A DNA stretch of 13,444 nt from JBBQSN01 sp038213835 (GTDB taxonomy: Bacteria > Actinomycetota > Actinomycetes > Actinomycetales > CAWJMD01): the NCBI GenBank assembly GCA_038213835.1, contig JBBQSN010000094.1, positions 1-13,444 of the forward strand. The letters are read 5' to 3'. A program made the translations under genes and the position numbers. Position 1 is the stretch's first letter, and the number at the start of each line of letters is the position of its first letter. Shown here piece after piece: positions 6,333-13,444 of the stretch. Under the pieces are notes generated by a model, which had not been told where the DNA came from, did no database searches, and saw nothing but the letters and a program-made list of their open reading frames with translations.

Positions 6333-9300
6333 GTGCTGACGGTCCACCGGTCCGAGTCCGGGCTCGCGCTGGTCGCTGGCCTGGCCGACCTGTTCGCCGT
6401 CCCGCCGGCCGACCCGTTCACCCCCGAGGTGGTCGCGGTGCCGGCCCCGGGCATCGAGCGGTGGCTGGCCCAGCGGCTCTCGCACGGCCTCGGCGCCGGC
6501 GTCGTGGGCGAGGACGGCGTGTGCGCGAACGTGCTGTTCCCGCGTCCCTCGGCGCTGCTCGACTGCGCGGTCTCGGCCATCAGCCCCGAGCACGCCCGCG
6601 CTGTCGAGGTGTGGGAGCCGGAGCACACCGTGTGGCCGCTGGTCGACCTGCTCGAGGAGGTTGCCGGGGCACTGGTGCCGCCCGAGGGGTTCGAGCTGGT
6701 CCACCGGCACCTGCAGCAGGCCAGCGAGGTGCCCACCGGCCGTCGCTACGCACTGGCCCGGCGGGTCGCCGCCCTGCTGCACCGGTACGAGGTCTCCCGG
6801 CCCGAGCTGCTCCGGGCCTGGGCGGCCGGCACCGTGGAGGTCCCCGCCGACCTGCGCTGGCAGCCCCTGCTCTGGCAGCAGCTGCGGGCGGGGATCGGGC
6901 CGTCGCCGGCCGAGCTGCTCGACGACGCGCGCGCCGGCCTGGTCGCCTCGCCCGAGCGGGTCGACCTGCCGGCCCGGGTGAGCGTCTTCGGCGCCAGCCG
7001 GGTCGATGCCTCCCGCCTCACGGTGCTCGCGGCCCTGGCCGAGCACCGCGAGGTGCACCTGTGGCTGAACCACGCCAGCCCTGCCCTCTGGGACCGGCTG
7101 GCGGTGCAGGGTGCGCCCGCCGACCTGCGCCGGCACCGCACCCGCAGCACTGCCCGCACCCCCCTGCTGGCCTCGCTCAGCCGTGACGTCCAGGAGCTCC
7201 AGCAGCGGCTGGCCGTCGCCGCCCCCGGGCACGCCGACGTGCACCACCCGGCTCCCGCGAGCCCGGACCCGACCCTGCTGGGCGTGCTGCAGCGCACGCT
7301 GCGCGACGACCCGGCTCCCGTCGAGGAGGGCGCGCGGTTCGTCCTGGCGCCGGACGACCGGTCGGTGCAGGTGCACTCCTGCCACGGCCGCACCCGCCAG
7401 GTCGAGGTGCTGCGCGACGTCGTCCTCGGGCTGCTGGCCGACGACCCGACCCTGCAGCCGCGCGACGTCCTGGTGATGTGCCCCGACGTCGAGACCTTCG
7501 CGCCGCTGGTGACCGCGGCGTTCGGCTCCGAGCCGGCCGCGTTCCTGCGGGTCCGGCTGGCGGACCGCTCGCCACGGCAGATCAACCCGGTGCTGGCCGC
7601 CGTGGGCACGCTGCTCGACCTCGTCGCCGGACGGGTGAGCGCCACCGAGGTGCTCTCGCTGGCCGGCACGCCGCCGGTGCGGCGCCGCTTCCGGCTCGAC
7701 GACGACGACCTCGAGCAGGTGCACGCCTGGGTGGTCGGCGCCCGGGCGCACTGGGGGCTGGACCCCGGTCACCGGGCGGCCTGGCGGATGCAGGGCATCG
7801 CCGAGGGCACCTGGCGGTCGGCGGTCGACCGCGTGCTCACCGGCGTGGCCCTCGGTGGCGCGGGCGAGGCGGTCGGCGGCGCGTTCCCCCTCGACGGCAT
7901 CGACTCCGGCGACGTCGACCTCGCCGGCCGCTTCGCCGAGCTCGTCGACCGGATCGAGCACGCCGTCATCACCCTCGGTCGCGAGCAGCGGCTCGGCGAG
8001 TGGCTCGACGCCGTCGAGCTGGCCACCACCTCGCTGGTCGACGTCGTGGCCGATGACGCCTGGCAGCTGGTCCAGCTGCGCGAGGAGCTCGCCGCGGTCC
8101 GCTCGGAGGCCGAGGGGTCGACCTCCCCGCTCGCGCTCGCCGACGTCCGGACGATGCTCGAGGCACGGCTGACGGGCCGGCCCACGCGGTCCAGCTTCCG
8201 CTCCGGCGGGATCACCGTGTGCACGCTGGTCCCGATGCGCTCGGTGCCGCACCGCGTGATCTGCCTGCTCGGCATGGACGACGACGCCTTCCCGCGCCGC
8301 AGCCGCCCCGACGGCGACGACCTGCTCGCCCGCGACCCCCAGCTCGGCGAGCGCGACCCGCGCAGTGAGGACCGCCAGCTCTTCCTCGATGCCGTCACCG
8401 CGGCGCAGGAGCACCTGGTCGTGCTGCACCGCGGCGCGCACGAGCGCACCGGTGCCCTGCTGCCCGCTGCCGTGCCGGTCGGCGAGCTGCTCGACGCCGT
8501 CGACCTCGTCGCCGTGACGGCCGACGGCGGCCCGGCGTCGCGTGCGGTGGTCACCCGGCACCCGTTGCAGCCCACCGACCCCCGTAACTTCACGCCCGGC
8601 GAGCTGGGCCGGGCCAGGGCGGCGTCGTTCGACGCCGCGGCCCTGGCGGGCGCGCGGGCCGGCCGTGGCGACCGGAGCGCGCCGCCCGCCCTGGTCCTCG
8701 GTGCGCTGCCCGCCCTCGACCGCACCGCCGACCTGCAGCTCGCGGAGCTGCGCGGGTTCGTCGTCGCCCCCGTGAAGGGATTCCTCGCGCAGCGGCTCCA
8801 GGTCGCCGACCCGTGGGAGGACGAGCCCGCCTCCGACGCGATCGAGGTCGACCTCGGCGGTCTCGGCGAGTGGGGGGTCGGCAGCCGTGCGCTGGAGGCG
8901 CTCGAGGCCGGCCACGACATCGCCGCCATCGCCCTGGCCGAGCGAGGGCGCGGCACGCTGCCGCCGGAGCCGCTCGCGACCGAGGTGCTGAGGAAGGTCG
9001 GGCCGAACGCCGCCGGGTTGTTCGAGCGCGCCCAGGAGTGGATGACCGGTCCCGACGGGCCGGTGCGCTCCGAGGCCCTCGAGGTCGACGCCCGCCTGGC
9101 CGACGGTCGGCGGCTCACCGGCTCGGTGAGCGGGCTGCGCGGCACCACGGTGCTGCGCCTCACCTACTCCCGGCTCGCGGCCACGCACCGGCTGCAGGCC
9201 TGGGTCGACCTCCTCGCGCTCGCCGTCTCGGCGCCCGGGGCCGCCACCCAGGCCGTCGTCGTCGGCCGAGGAGGGCGCGCGTCGTCGGGGGTCTGCCGGC

Positions 9301-9680
9301 TGCGGGCCCCCGAGCCCGACGTCGCGGCCGCGATCCTGCGCGACCTCGCCGGGCTGCGCGACCTGGGGCTGCGGCTGCCGCTGCCGCTGCCGATCAGGAC
9401 CTCGGCCGCGTACGCCGCGGCCCGGCTGCGCGAGCGGCCGCTCAACAGCGCCAGGCATCTCGCGGGGCAGGAGTGGGTCACGGGTTACGACGGCGGCTTC
9501 GACCATGAGGACTCCGCCCCGGAGCACGTCCGGATCTGGGGCCCGCGCGCCCCCCTGGAGACGCTGCTCGGCTGGGAGTCGCCCGAGCCGCTGCCGCCGT
9601 TCGCGGAGGAGGCGAGCGACTTCGGCCGGCTCGCCTGCACGCTGTGGTGGCCCCTGCTCGAGCACGAGGACGCCCGATGA
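6333..9680 (+). CDS. recC: exodeoxyribonuclease V subunit gamma (RecC)
   Basis: At 1115 residues it matches the ~1120-residue RecC of other bacteria. RecC is the inactive-helicase-fold subunit of RecBCD. It holds RecB and RecD, splits the DNA strands and scans for the Chi-type recombination signal. The N-terminus (PEVVAVPAPGIERWLAQRLS, residues about 31-50) is typical. The conserved HSCHGRTRQVEVLRD (348-362) followed by PRDVLVMCPDVETFAPLV is a RecC hallmark. LVPMRSVPHRVICLLGMDDD (632-651) and the GERDPRSEDRQLFLDAV segment are also conserved. The degenerate nuclease-like C-terminal domain follows. No Walker A is present, as expected. The GTG at 6333 gives the family N-terminus. It has no Shine-Dalgarno sequence, and a CAGACT 6 nt upstream (6321-6326) might be the -10 of a leaderless transcript. 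It is the first gene of a recC-recB-recD operon, with an ATGA overlap to a micro-ORF. Confidence 0.96.
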   Translation: MLTVHRSESGLALVAGLADLFAVPPADPFTPEVVAVPAPGIERWLAQRLSHGLGAGVVGEDGVCANVLFPRPSALLDCAVSAISPEHARAVEVWEPEHTVWPLVDLLEEVAGALVPPEGFELVHRHLQQASEVPTGRRYALARRVAALLHRYEVSRPELLRAWAAGTVEVPADLRWQPLLWQQLRAGIGPSPAELLDDARAGLVASPERVDLPARVSVFGASRVDASRLTVLAALAEHREVHLWLNHASPALWDRLAVQGAPADLRRHRTRSTARTPLLASLSRDVQELQQRLAVAAPGHADVHHPAPASPDPTLLGVLQRTLRDDPAPVEEGARFVLAPDDRSVQVHSCHGRTRQVEVLRDVVLGLLADDPTLQPRDVLVMCPDVETFAPLVTAAFGSEPAAFLRVRLADRSPRQINPVLAAVGTLLDLVAGRVSATEVLSLAGTPPVRRRFRLDDDDLEQVHAWVVGARAHWGLDPGHRAAWRMQGIAEGTWRSAVDRVLTGVALGGAGEAVGGAFPLDGIDSGDVDLAGRFAELVDRIEHAVITLGREQRLGEWLDAVELATTSLVDVVADDAWQLVQLREELAAVRSEAEGSTSPLALADVRTMLEARLTGRPTRSSFRSGGITVCTLVPMRSVPHRVICLLGMDDDAFPRRSRPDGDDLLARDPQLGERDPRSEDRQLFLDAVTAAQEHLVVLHRGAHERTGALLPAAVPVGELLDAVDLVAVTADGGPASRAVVTRHPLQPTDPRNFTPGELGRARAASFDAAALAGARAGRGDRSAPPALVLGALPALDRTADLQLAELRGFVVAPVKGFLAQRLQVADPWEDEPASDAIEVDLGGLGEWGVGSRALEALEAGHDIAAIALAERGRGTLPPEPLATEVLRKVGPNAAGLFERAQEWMTGPDGPVRSEALEVDARLADGRRLTGSVSGLRGTTVLRLTYSRLAATHRLQAWVDLLALAVSAPGAATQAVVVGRGGRASSGVCRLRAPEPDVAAAILRDLAGLRDLGLRLPLPLPIRTSAAYAAARLRERPLNSARHLAGQEWVTGYDGGFDHEDSAPEHVRIWGPRAPLETLLGWESPEPLPPFAEEASDFGRLACTLWWPLLEHEDAR

Positions 9681-9742
9681 GCGAACGGAGCGAGCGAGCA
9701 GACCGGCACAGCGCGTTCGCCACGGCGAGGAACGAGCCGTGA
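9677..9742 (+). CDS. 21-codon micro-ORF linking recC and recB (putative translational coupler)
   Basis: The ATG at 9677 overlaps the recC stop (ATGA, 9677-9680), and the TGA stop at 9740-9742 overlaps the recB GTG (GTGA, 9739-9742). The frame exactly fills the recC-recB gap in the third reading frame. The peptide begins MSERSER, ends ARNEP, and is strongly charged with no known domain. The first bases hold the imperfect tandem repeat GAGCGAACG/GAGCGAGCG, and GCGAACG (9681-9687) can pair with CGTTCGC (9714-9720). Its likely job is to pass ribosomes from recC to recB and so keep subunit ratios; the peptide itself may have no function. From memory, MSERSER-type openings from such GAGCGA repeats recur in actinobacterial genomes, which I cannot check here. 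Confidence 0.45.
   Translation: MSERSERADRHSAFATARNEP
9681..9720. repeat. GAGCGA-rich intergenic repeat with 7-bp inverted arms
   Basis: GCGAACG (9681-9687) and CGTTCGC (9714-9720) are perfect inverted arms around a 26-nt centre containing GAGCGAGCGAGC. Its composition differs from the flanking codons, and it resembles short dispersed repeats seen between actinobacterial genes. It occurs once in this window, so dispersion cannot be shown from here. Confidence 0.4.
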
Positions 9743-12700
9743 GCGGCCCGACGCTGCAGGGGGCGGTGTACAAGGAGATCGACCTCACTGCGGCGCTGCC
9801 CACCGGCACCACGGTGCTGGAGGCGAGCGCCGGCACCGGCAAGACCTTCACCATCGCCGGGCTCGTCACCCGCTACGTCGCCGAGGGCCGCGCCCGGATC
9901 GACCAGGTGCTCGCCGTCACCTTCGGCGTGGCCGCCACCAGCGAGCTGCGCACCCGGGTGCGTGAGCGGCTCGGCTCCGTCCGGGCCGCCCTCGCCGACC
10001 CCGCGCTGGTCGCCGCCGACACCGACCCCGTCGTGCGGCACCTCGGCACCGGGTCGCCGCAGGAGGTGGCCGAGCGGCGCGAGCGGATCGCCACCGCCCT
10101 GGCCGACTTCGACGCCGCCACCGTGGCGACCGTGCACGAGTTCTGCCAGCAGGTGCTGGCCGGGCTCGGTGTCGCCGCCGACACCGACCCCCACGTCGAG
10201 CTCGTGGAGAGCCTGTCCGAGCTGGTCGACGACGTCGTGGCCGACCTCTACGTCCGGCACGTCACCACGCGCCGCGACGGCGATCCCGGGCTCACCCTGT
10301 CGTTGGCCGACGACCTCGCCCGGGTCGCGGTCGACGACCGCCAGGCGGTGCTGCTGCCCGACCTCGCCGAGGTCGACCCGCGCAGCGAGGCCGCCCTGCG
10401 GCGACGGTACGCGCAGGCGGTGCGCGAGGAGGTCGACCGCCGCACCCGGGCCGCCCGCGTGCTCGGGTTCGATGACCTGCTCGCACGGGTGCGCGACGCC
10501 CTGGCCGACCCCGTCACCGGCCCGGTGGCGCGCGACCGGCTGCGCGCGCGGTTCGAGGTCGTGCTCGTCGACGAGTTCCAGGACACCGACCCGGTCCAGT
10601 GGGAGATCCTGCGGCTGGCCTTCCACGGCTCGAAGCCGCTGGTGCTGATCGGCGACCCCAAGCAGGCGATCTACGCCTTCCGCGGCGCCGACGTGCGCGC
10701 GTACCTCGCCGCCGCCGCGGCCGCCGACCAGCACCGCACGCTGGCCACCAGCTACCGCAGCGACCCCCTGCTGCTCGCCGGGCTCGAGGCGGTGTTCCGG
10801 GGAGCCGCGCTGGGCGACGCCGACATCGTGGTGCGGCCGGTACGTGCCGGTCACGCAGAGCCCGCCGTGCGACCGGCGGCCGAGCACCCCGTCCGGCTGC
10901 GGCAGGTGCGCCGGGCCGGGCACCCGCTCACCAGGACCGGCCTGATGGCCACGCCGCTCGCCCGCCGGCTGGTCGCAGCCGACGTCGCCGCCGAGGTCAC
11001 CCGCACCCTGGCGGCGGGACTGACGCACATGCCGCGGGGCGGCACGCCACGTCCGCTCGAGGCCCGCGACATCGCCGTGCTCGTGCCCACCAGGGCCACC
11101 GCCGAGAGCGTCCGGGTCGCCCTGCGCGCCGCCGGGGTGCCCAGCGTGTTCACCGGCACCACCAGCGTCTTCGGCTCCGAGGCCGCCACCGACTGGCTGG
11201 TGCTGCTCGAGGGCATCGAGCAGCCGCACCGGAGCGGGCCGGTGCGCCGGGCCTCGCTCACCACCCTGGTCGGTCGCACCGTGGCCCAGGTCGATGCCGA
11301 GGGCGAGGCCGGCGACGAGCGCTGGGCCACCACGCTGCGCGAGTGGGCCGAGGAGCTCGCCGGCTCAGGGGTGGCGGCCTTGTTCGCGCGGGTCGGCACC
11401 GACACCCGGCTCGCCGAGCGGGTGCTCGGCCGCACCGACGGCGAGCGGGTGCTCACGGACCTGCGTCACCTCGCCGAGGCGCTGCACCAGCAGGCCCAGC
11501 ACGACCAGCTCACCCTCAGCGGGCTGCTGGGCTGGCTGCGCGACGAGGTCGGCCGGGCCCGCACCGACCGCGACCAGGACCGCGCCCGCCGCCTCGACAC
11601 CGACGCCGCCGCCGTCCAGATCACCACGGTGCACACCAGCAAGGGCCTGGAGTTCCCGGTCGTGCTGGTCCCGTTCGGCTGGGACCTCATCAGGGGCGGC
11701 GGCAAGCGCGCCCCGTTCCCGCGCGCGCACGACGACCGTGGACGCCGCACCGTCCACGTGGGTGGCCCGGACGCACCGGGCTTCGCCGCGTCCGAGAAGG
11801 TCGAGCGCTCGGACGAGGCGGGCGAGGACCTCCGGCTGCTGTACGTCGCTGCCACCCGGGCGGTCTCGCGCCTCGTGCTGTGGTGGGCGCCGACCTGGAA
11901 CACCCGCACCTCGGCGCTGCACCGGCTGCTGCTCGCCCCCTCCACGCACGACCAGACACCGCTCGAGGTGCCGGTCCCGGACGACGACGACGAGGTGCAC
12001 GCACGGCTGGTCGCCCGGGCCGAGCTGGGCCAGGGGTTCGCCGTCGAGGTGGTGGAACCTGTTCCGGCGCAGCGCCCCGAGGCACCGGTCGACCTCGCCC
12101 GCCACCGGCCGCTGTCGGTCTCCACCCTCGATCGGCTGCTCGACGACGGCTGGCGCCGCACCTCGTACAGCGGCCTCACCAGAGCGGCGCACGAGCTGGT
12201 CGCGCACGTGACCTCCGAGCCCGAGGTGCACGTGGTCGACGACGAGGAGGAGACCGACGACACCGGCTCCGACGACCTCGCGGCGGCGGAACCAGGCTCC
12301 GAGGCCGACGACGTGCTGCGCCGGATCCCTTCTCCCATGACCGATCTCGAGGGAGGCGCGGCGTTCGGCACGCTCGTCCACGACGTCCTCGAACGGGCGT
12401 TGCTCGATCCCGTCGACCCGCTCGGTGCCCTCACCCGGGCCGCCACCGAGTCGACCCGGTGGCTGCGTGGCGGCACGTCCCCCGACGTCCTCGCGGCGAG
12501 CCTGCTGGCTTCGGTCACGACCCCGTGGGGTCCGATCGCGGACGGTCGCTCGCTCGCCGACCTCGCCGCAGCGGACCAGCTGACCGAGCTCGGCTTCGAG
12601 CTCCCGCTGGCCGGCGGCGACCACCCGCGCGACGCCCCGCCGCCGCTGCTCGGTGCGGTGGCCGGCCTGGTCCGGCGGCACCTGCCCACCGACGACCCGG

Positions 12701-13161
12701 TGCGTCCGTACGCCGCGCAGCTGGAGGACCCGATGCTGCGGGAGGAGACCTTGCGCGGCTACCTCACCGGGTCCCTCGACCTCGTCGTCCGGGTCGGCGA
12801 GACCGGTTCTCCCCGCTACCTCGTCGTGGACCACAAGACCAACCGGCTGGCCCCGCCCGACGAGCCGCTGACCGCCTGGCACTACCGCCGCAGCGCCCTC
12901 GACGACGCCGTGCGCCAGGCCCACTACCCGCTGCAGGCGATGCTCTACTGCGTGGCGCTGCACCGGTACCTGCGCTGGCGCCAGCCCGGGTACGACCCTG
13001 GCACCCACCTCGGCGGGGTGGCGTACCTGTTCCTGCGCGGCATGGTCGGGCCGTCCGTCCCCGCCCGTCCCGACGGCTTCGTGCCCGGCGTCTGGGCGTG
13101 GACGCCCACCCCCGAGCTCGTCGTCGCGCTCTCGGACCTGCTCGCCGGTGGTGGCTCGTGA
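9739..13161 (+). CDS. recB: exodeoxyribonuclease V subunit beta (RecB), helicase-nuclease
   Basis: A 1140-residue SF1A UvrD-type helicase joined to a RecB-family nuclease. It is the 3'-5' motor and only nuclease of RecBCD. Helicase motifs are Walker A ASAGTGKT (29-36, Lys35), motif Ia VTFGVAATSELR, Walker B LVDEFQDTD (276-284), motif III IGDPKQAIYAFRG (304-316), motif V TVHTSKGLEF (630-639), and motif VI RLLYVAATRA (699-708, Arg707). An acidic linker (VDDEEETDDTGSDD, about 834-847) leads to the nuclease domain. That domain has the metal-ligand candidates His881 in GTLVHDVLE, Asp1014 in GSLDLVV, and Asp1031 and Lys1033 in VVDHKTN, followed by HYPLQAMLYCVALHRYL. The GTG at 9739 is chosen for GAGGA at 9727-9731 and the family-like N-terminus. 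Longer in-frame sequence back to 9505 is antifamily, arginine-rich shadow of recC. It overlaps recD by 4 bp. Confidence 0.97.
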   Translation: MSGPTLQGAVYKEIDLTAALPTGTTVLEASAGTGKTFTIAGLVTRYVAEGRARIDQVLAVTFGVAATSELRTRVRERLGSVRAALADPALVAADTDPVVRHLGTGSPQEVAERRERIATALADFDAATVATVHEFCQQVLAGLGVAADTDPHVELVESLSELVDDVVADLYVRHVTTRRDGDPGLTLSLADDLARVAVDDRQAVLLPDLAEVDPRSEAALRRRYAQAVREEVDRRTRAARVLGFDDLLARVRDALADPVTGPVARDRLRARFEVVLVDEFQDTDPVQWEILRLAFHGSKPLVLIGDPKQAIYAFRGADVRAYLAAAAAADQHRTLATSYRSDPLLLAGLEAVFRGAALGDADIVVRPVRAGHAEPAVRPAAEHPVRLRQVRRAGHPLTRTGLMATPLARRLVAADVAAEVTRTLAAGLTHMPRGGTPRPLEARDIAVLVPTRATAESVRVALRAAGVPSVFTGTTSVFGSEAATDWLVLLEGIEQPHRSGPVRRASLTTLVGRTVAQVDAEGEAGDERWATTLREWAEELAGSGVAALFARVGTDTRLAERVLGRTDGERVLTDLRHLAEALHQQAQHDQLTLSGLLGWLRDEVGRARTDRDQDRARRLDTDAAAVQITTVHTSKGLEFPVVLVPFGWDLIRGGGKRAPFPRAHDDRGRRTVHVGGPDAPGFAASEKVERSDEAGEDLRLLYVAATRAVSRLVLWWAPTWNTRTSALHRLLLAPSTHDQTPLEVPVPDDDDEVHARLVARAELGQGFAVEVVEPVPAQRPEAPVDLARHRPLSVSTLDRLLDDGWRRTSYSGLTRAAHELVAHVTSEPEVHVVDDEEETDDTGSDDLAAAEPGSEADDVLRRIPSPMTDLEGGAAFGTLVHDVLERALLDPVDPLGALTRAATESTRWLRGGTSPDVLAASLLASVTTPWGPIADGRSLADLAAADQLTELGFELPLAGGDHPRDAPPPLLGAVAGLVRRHLPTDDPVRPYAAQLEDPMLREETLRGYLTGSLDLVVRVGETGSPRYLVVDHKTNRLAPPDEPLTAWHYRRSALDDAVRQAHYPLQAMLYCVALHRYLRWRQPGYDPGTHLGGVAYLFLRGMVGPSVPARPDGFVPGVWAWTPTPELVVALSDLLAGGGS

Positions 13162-13444
13162 CCGCGGCCCCCGAGCACTCGTCCGTGGACGCCGTCGACC
13201 TGTCCTCGTCGGTCGCCCTGCGCGCCCGCGGGATGCTCGGCACCTTCAGCGAGGCAGGCGTGCTGCACGCCGCCGACGTCCACGTCGCCCAGCGGCTCGG
13301 CGCCCTGTGCGGGGAGGCCGACGAGTCGGTCCTGCTCGCCGTGGCCCTCGTGGTGCGTGGCGTCCGGATGGGCTCGGTGCGGCTGCGGCTCGGCGACGTC
13401 GCCGAGTCGGTCGTGGTCGACCGCTCCGACCCCGAGGCCGTCGT
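13158..13444 (+). CDS. recD: exodeoxyribonuclease V subunit alpha (RecD), N-terminal part, runs off window
   Basis: The frame opens at GTG 13158, overlapping the recB stop (GTGA, 13158-13161), and stays open to the window end (95 codons). The visible part, with MLGTFSEAGVLHAADVHVAQ (26-45) and GALCGEADESVLLAVALVVR (48-67), matches the N-terminal domain of RecD. That domain docks on RecC and precedes the SF1B 5'-3' helicase core, whose Walker A and later motifs lie beyond the edge. Third place after recC and recB and the 4-bp overlap support the call. An ATG at 13233 is in frame, but the family-like sequence starts before it. Confidence 0.9.
   Translation, partial: MTAAPEHSSVDAVDLSSSVALRARGMLGTFSEAGVLHAADVHVAQRLGALCGEADESVLLAVALVVRGVRMGSVRLRLGDVAESVVVDRSDPEAV

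Noticed and set aside
9505..9738. Upstream in-frame extension of recB
   Set aside because: The extra 78 codons are arginine/serine-rich shadow of the recC 3' end. The GTG at 9739 has a ribosome binding site and the family-like N-terminus.
6216..9869. Very long open frame on the minus strand opposite recC
   Set aside because: Its product is low-complexity, rich in R, G, A and Q, and resembles no family. recC on the plus strand explains the codon bias, and long antisense frames are expected at this GC content.
1..13444. CRISPR array, tRNA/rRNA genes, insertion sequence or phage genes
   Set aside because: No regularly spaced repeats, cloverleaf-type sequence, transposase or phage-like protein was seen. 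RecBCD is chromosomal repair machinery here, with no adjacent defence genes in view.

Overview
The window is very GC-rich with strong third-position G/C bias, and it has several GTG starts and GTGA/ATGA start-stop overlaps. Together with a recC-recB-recD gene order and the protein types present, this points to a high-GC actinobacterium. A member of the Nocardioidaceae or a relative is my guess, but the sequence alone does not prove the family.

Left end (1-720): decayed DNA. On the minus strand lies the second half of an EamA/DMT-type exporter gene, broken by two compensating frameshifts and carrying a 15-bp tandem duplication. Facing it on the plus strand is a short internal piece of a LysR-type regulator. 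The two pieces abut head to head, as expected if one deletion removed the 5' parts of a divergent regulator/exporter pair. A further minus-strand gene may begin at position 62, overlapping the exporter stop.

Middle (684-6219): single-gene housekeeping and catabolic units. They are a two-copy DUF427 protein (minus), a divergently transcribed haloperoxidase-type alpha/beta hydrolase (plus), a secreted S33/TAP-type peptidase with its own promoter and a strong downstream hairpin (plus), a complete fumarylacetoacetase (plus; last step of tyrosine/homogentisate breakdown), and a small CoA-binding Rossmann protein (minus) that converges on fumarylacetoacetase with 4 bp between stop codons. A short remnant of a GNAT acetyltransferase lies between the hydrolase and the peptidase.

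Right half (6333-13444): a recC-recB-recD operon encoding the RecBCD (exonuclease V) helicase-nuclease for double-strand-break repair. RecC and RecB look complete and RecD runs off the window. RecB has all the helicase motifs and a C-terminal nuclease site. recB and recD overlap by 4 bp. recC and recB are separated by 58 bp that hold a 21-codon reading frame. Its start overlaps the recC stop and its stop overlaps the recB start, so it looks like a translational coupler.

Most of the window is ordinary chromosomal gene content. I see no phage, CRISPR, toxin-antitoxin or defence island beyond RecBCD. The observations most worth following are the recC-recB micro-ORF, the regulator/exporter deletion scar, and the shared palindrome between the divergent DUF427 and hydrolase genes.
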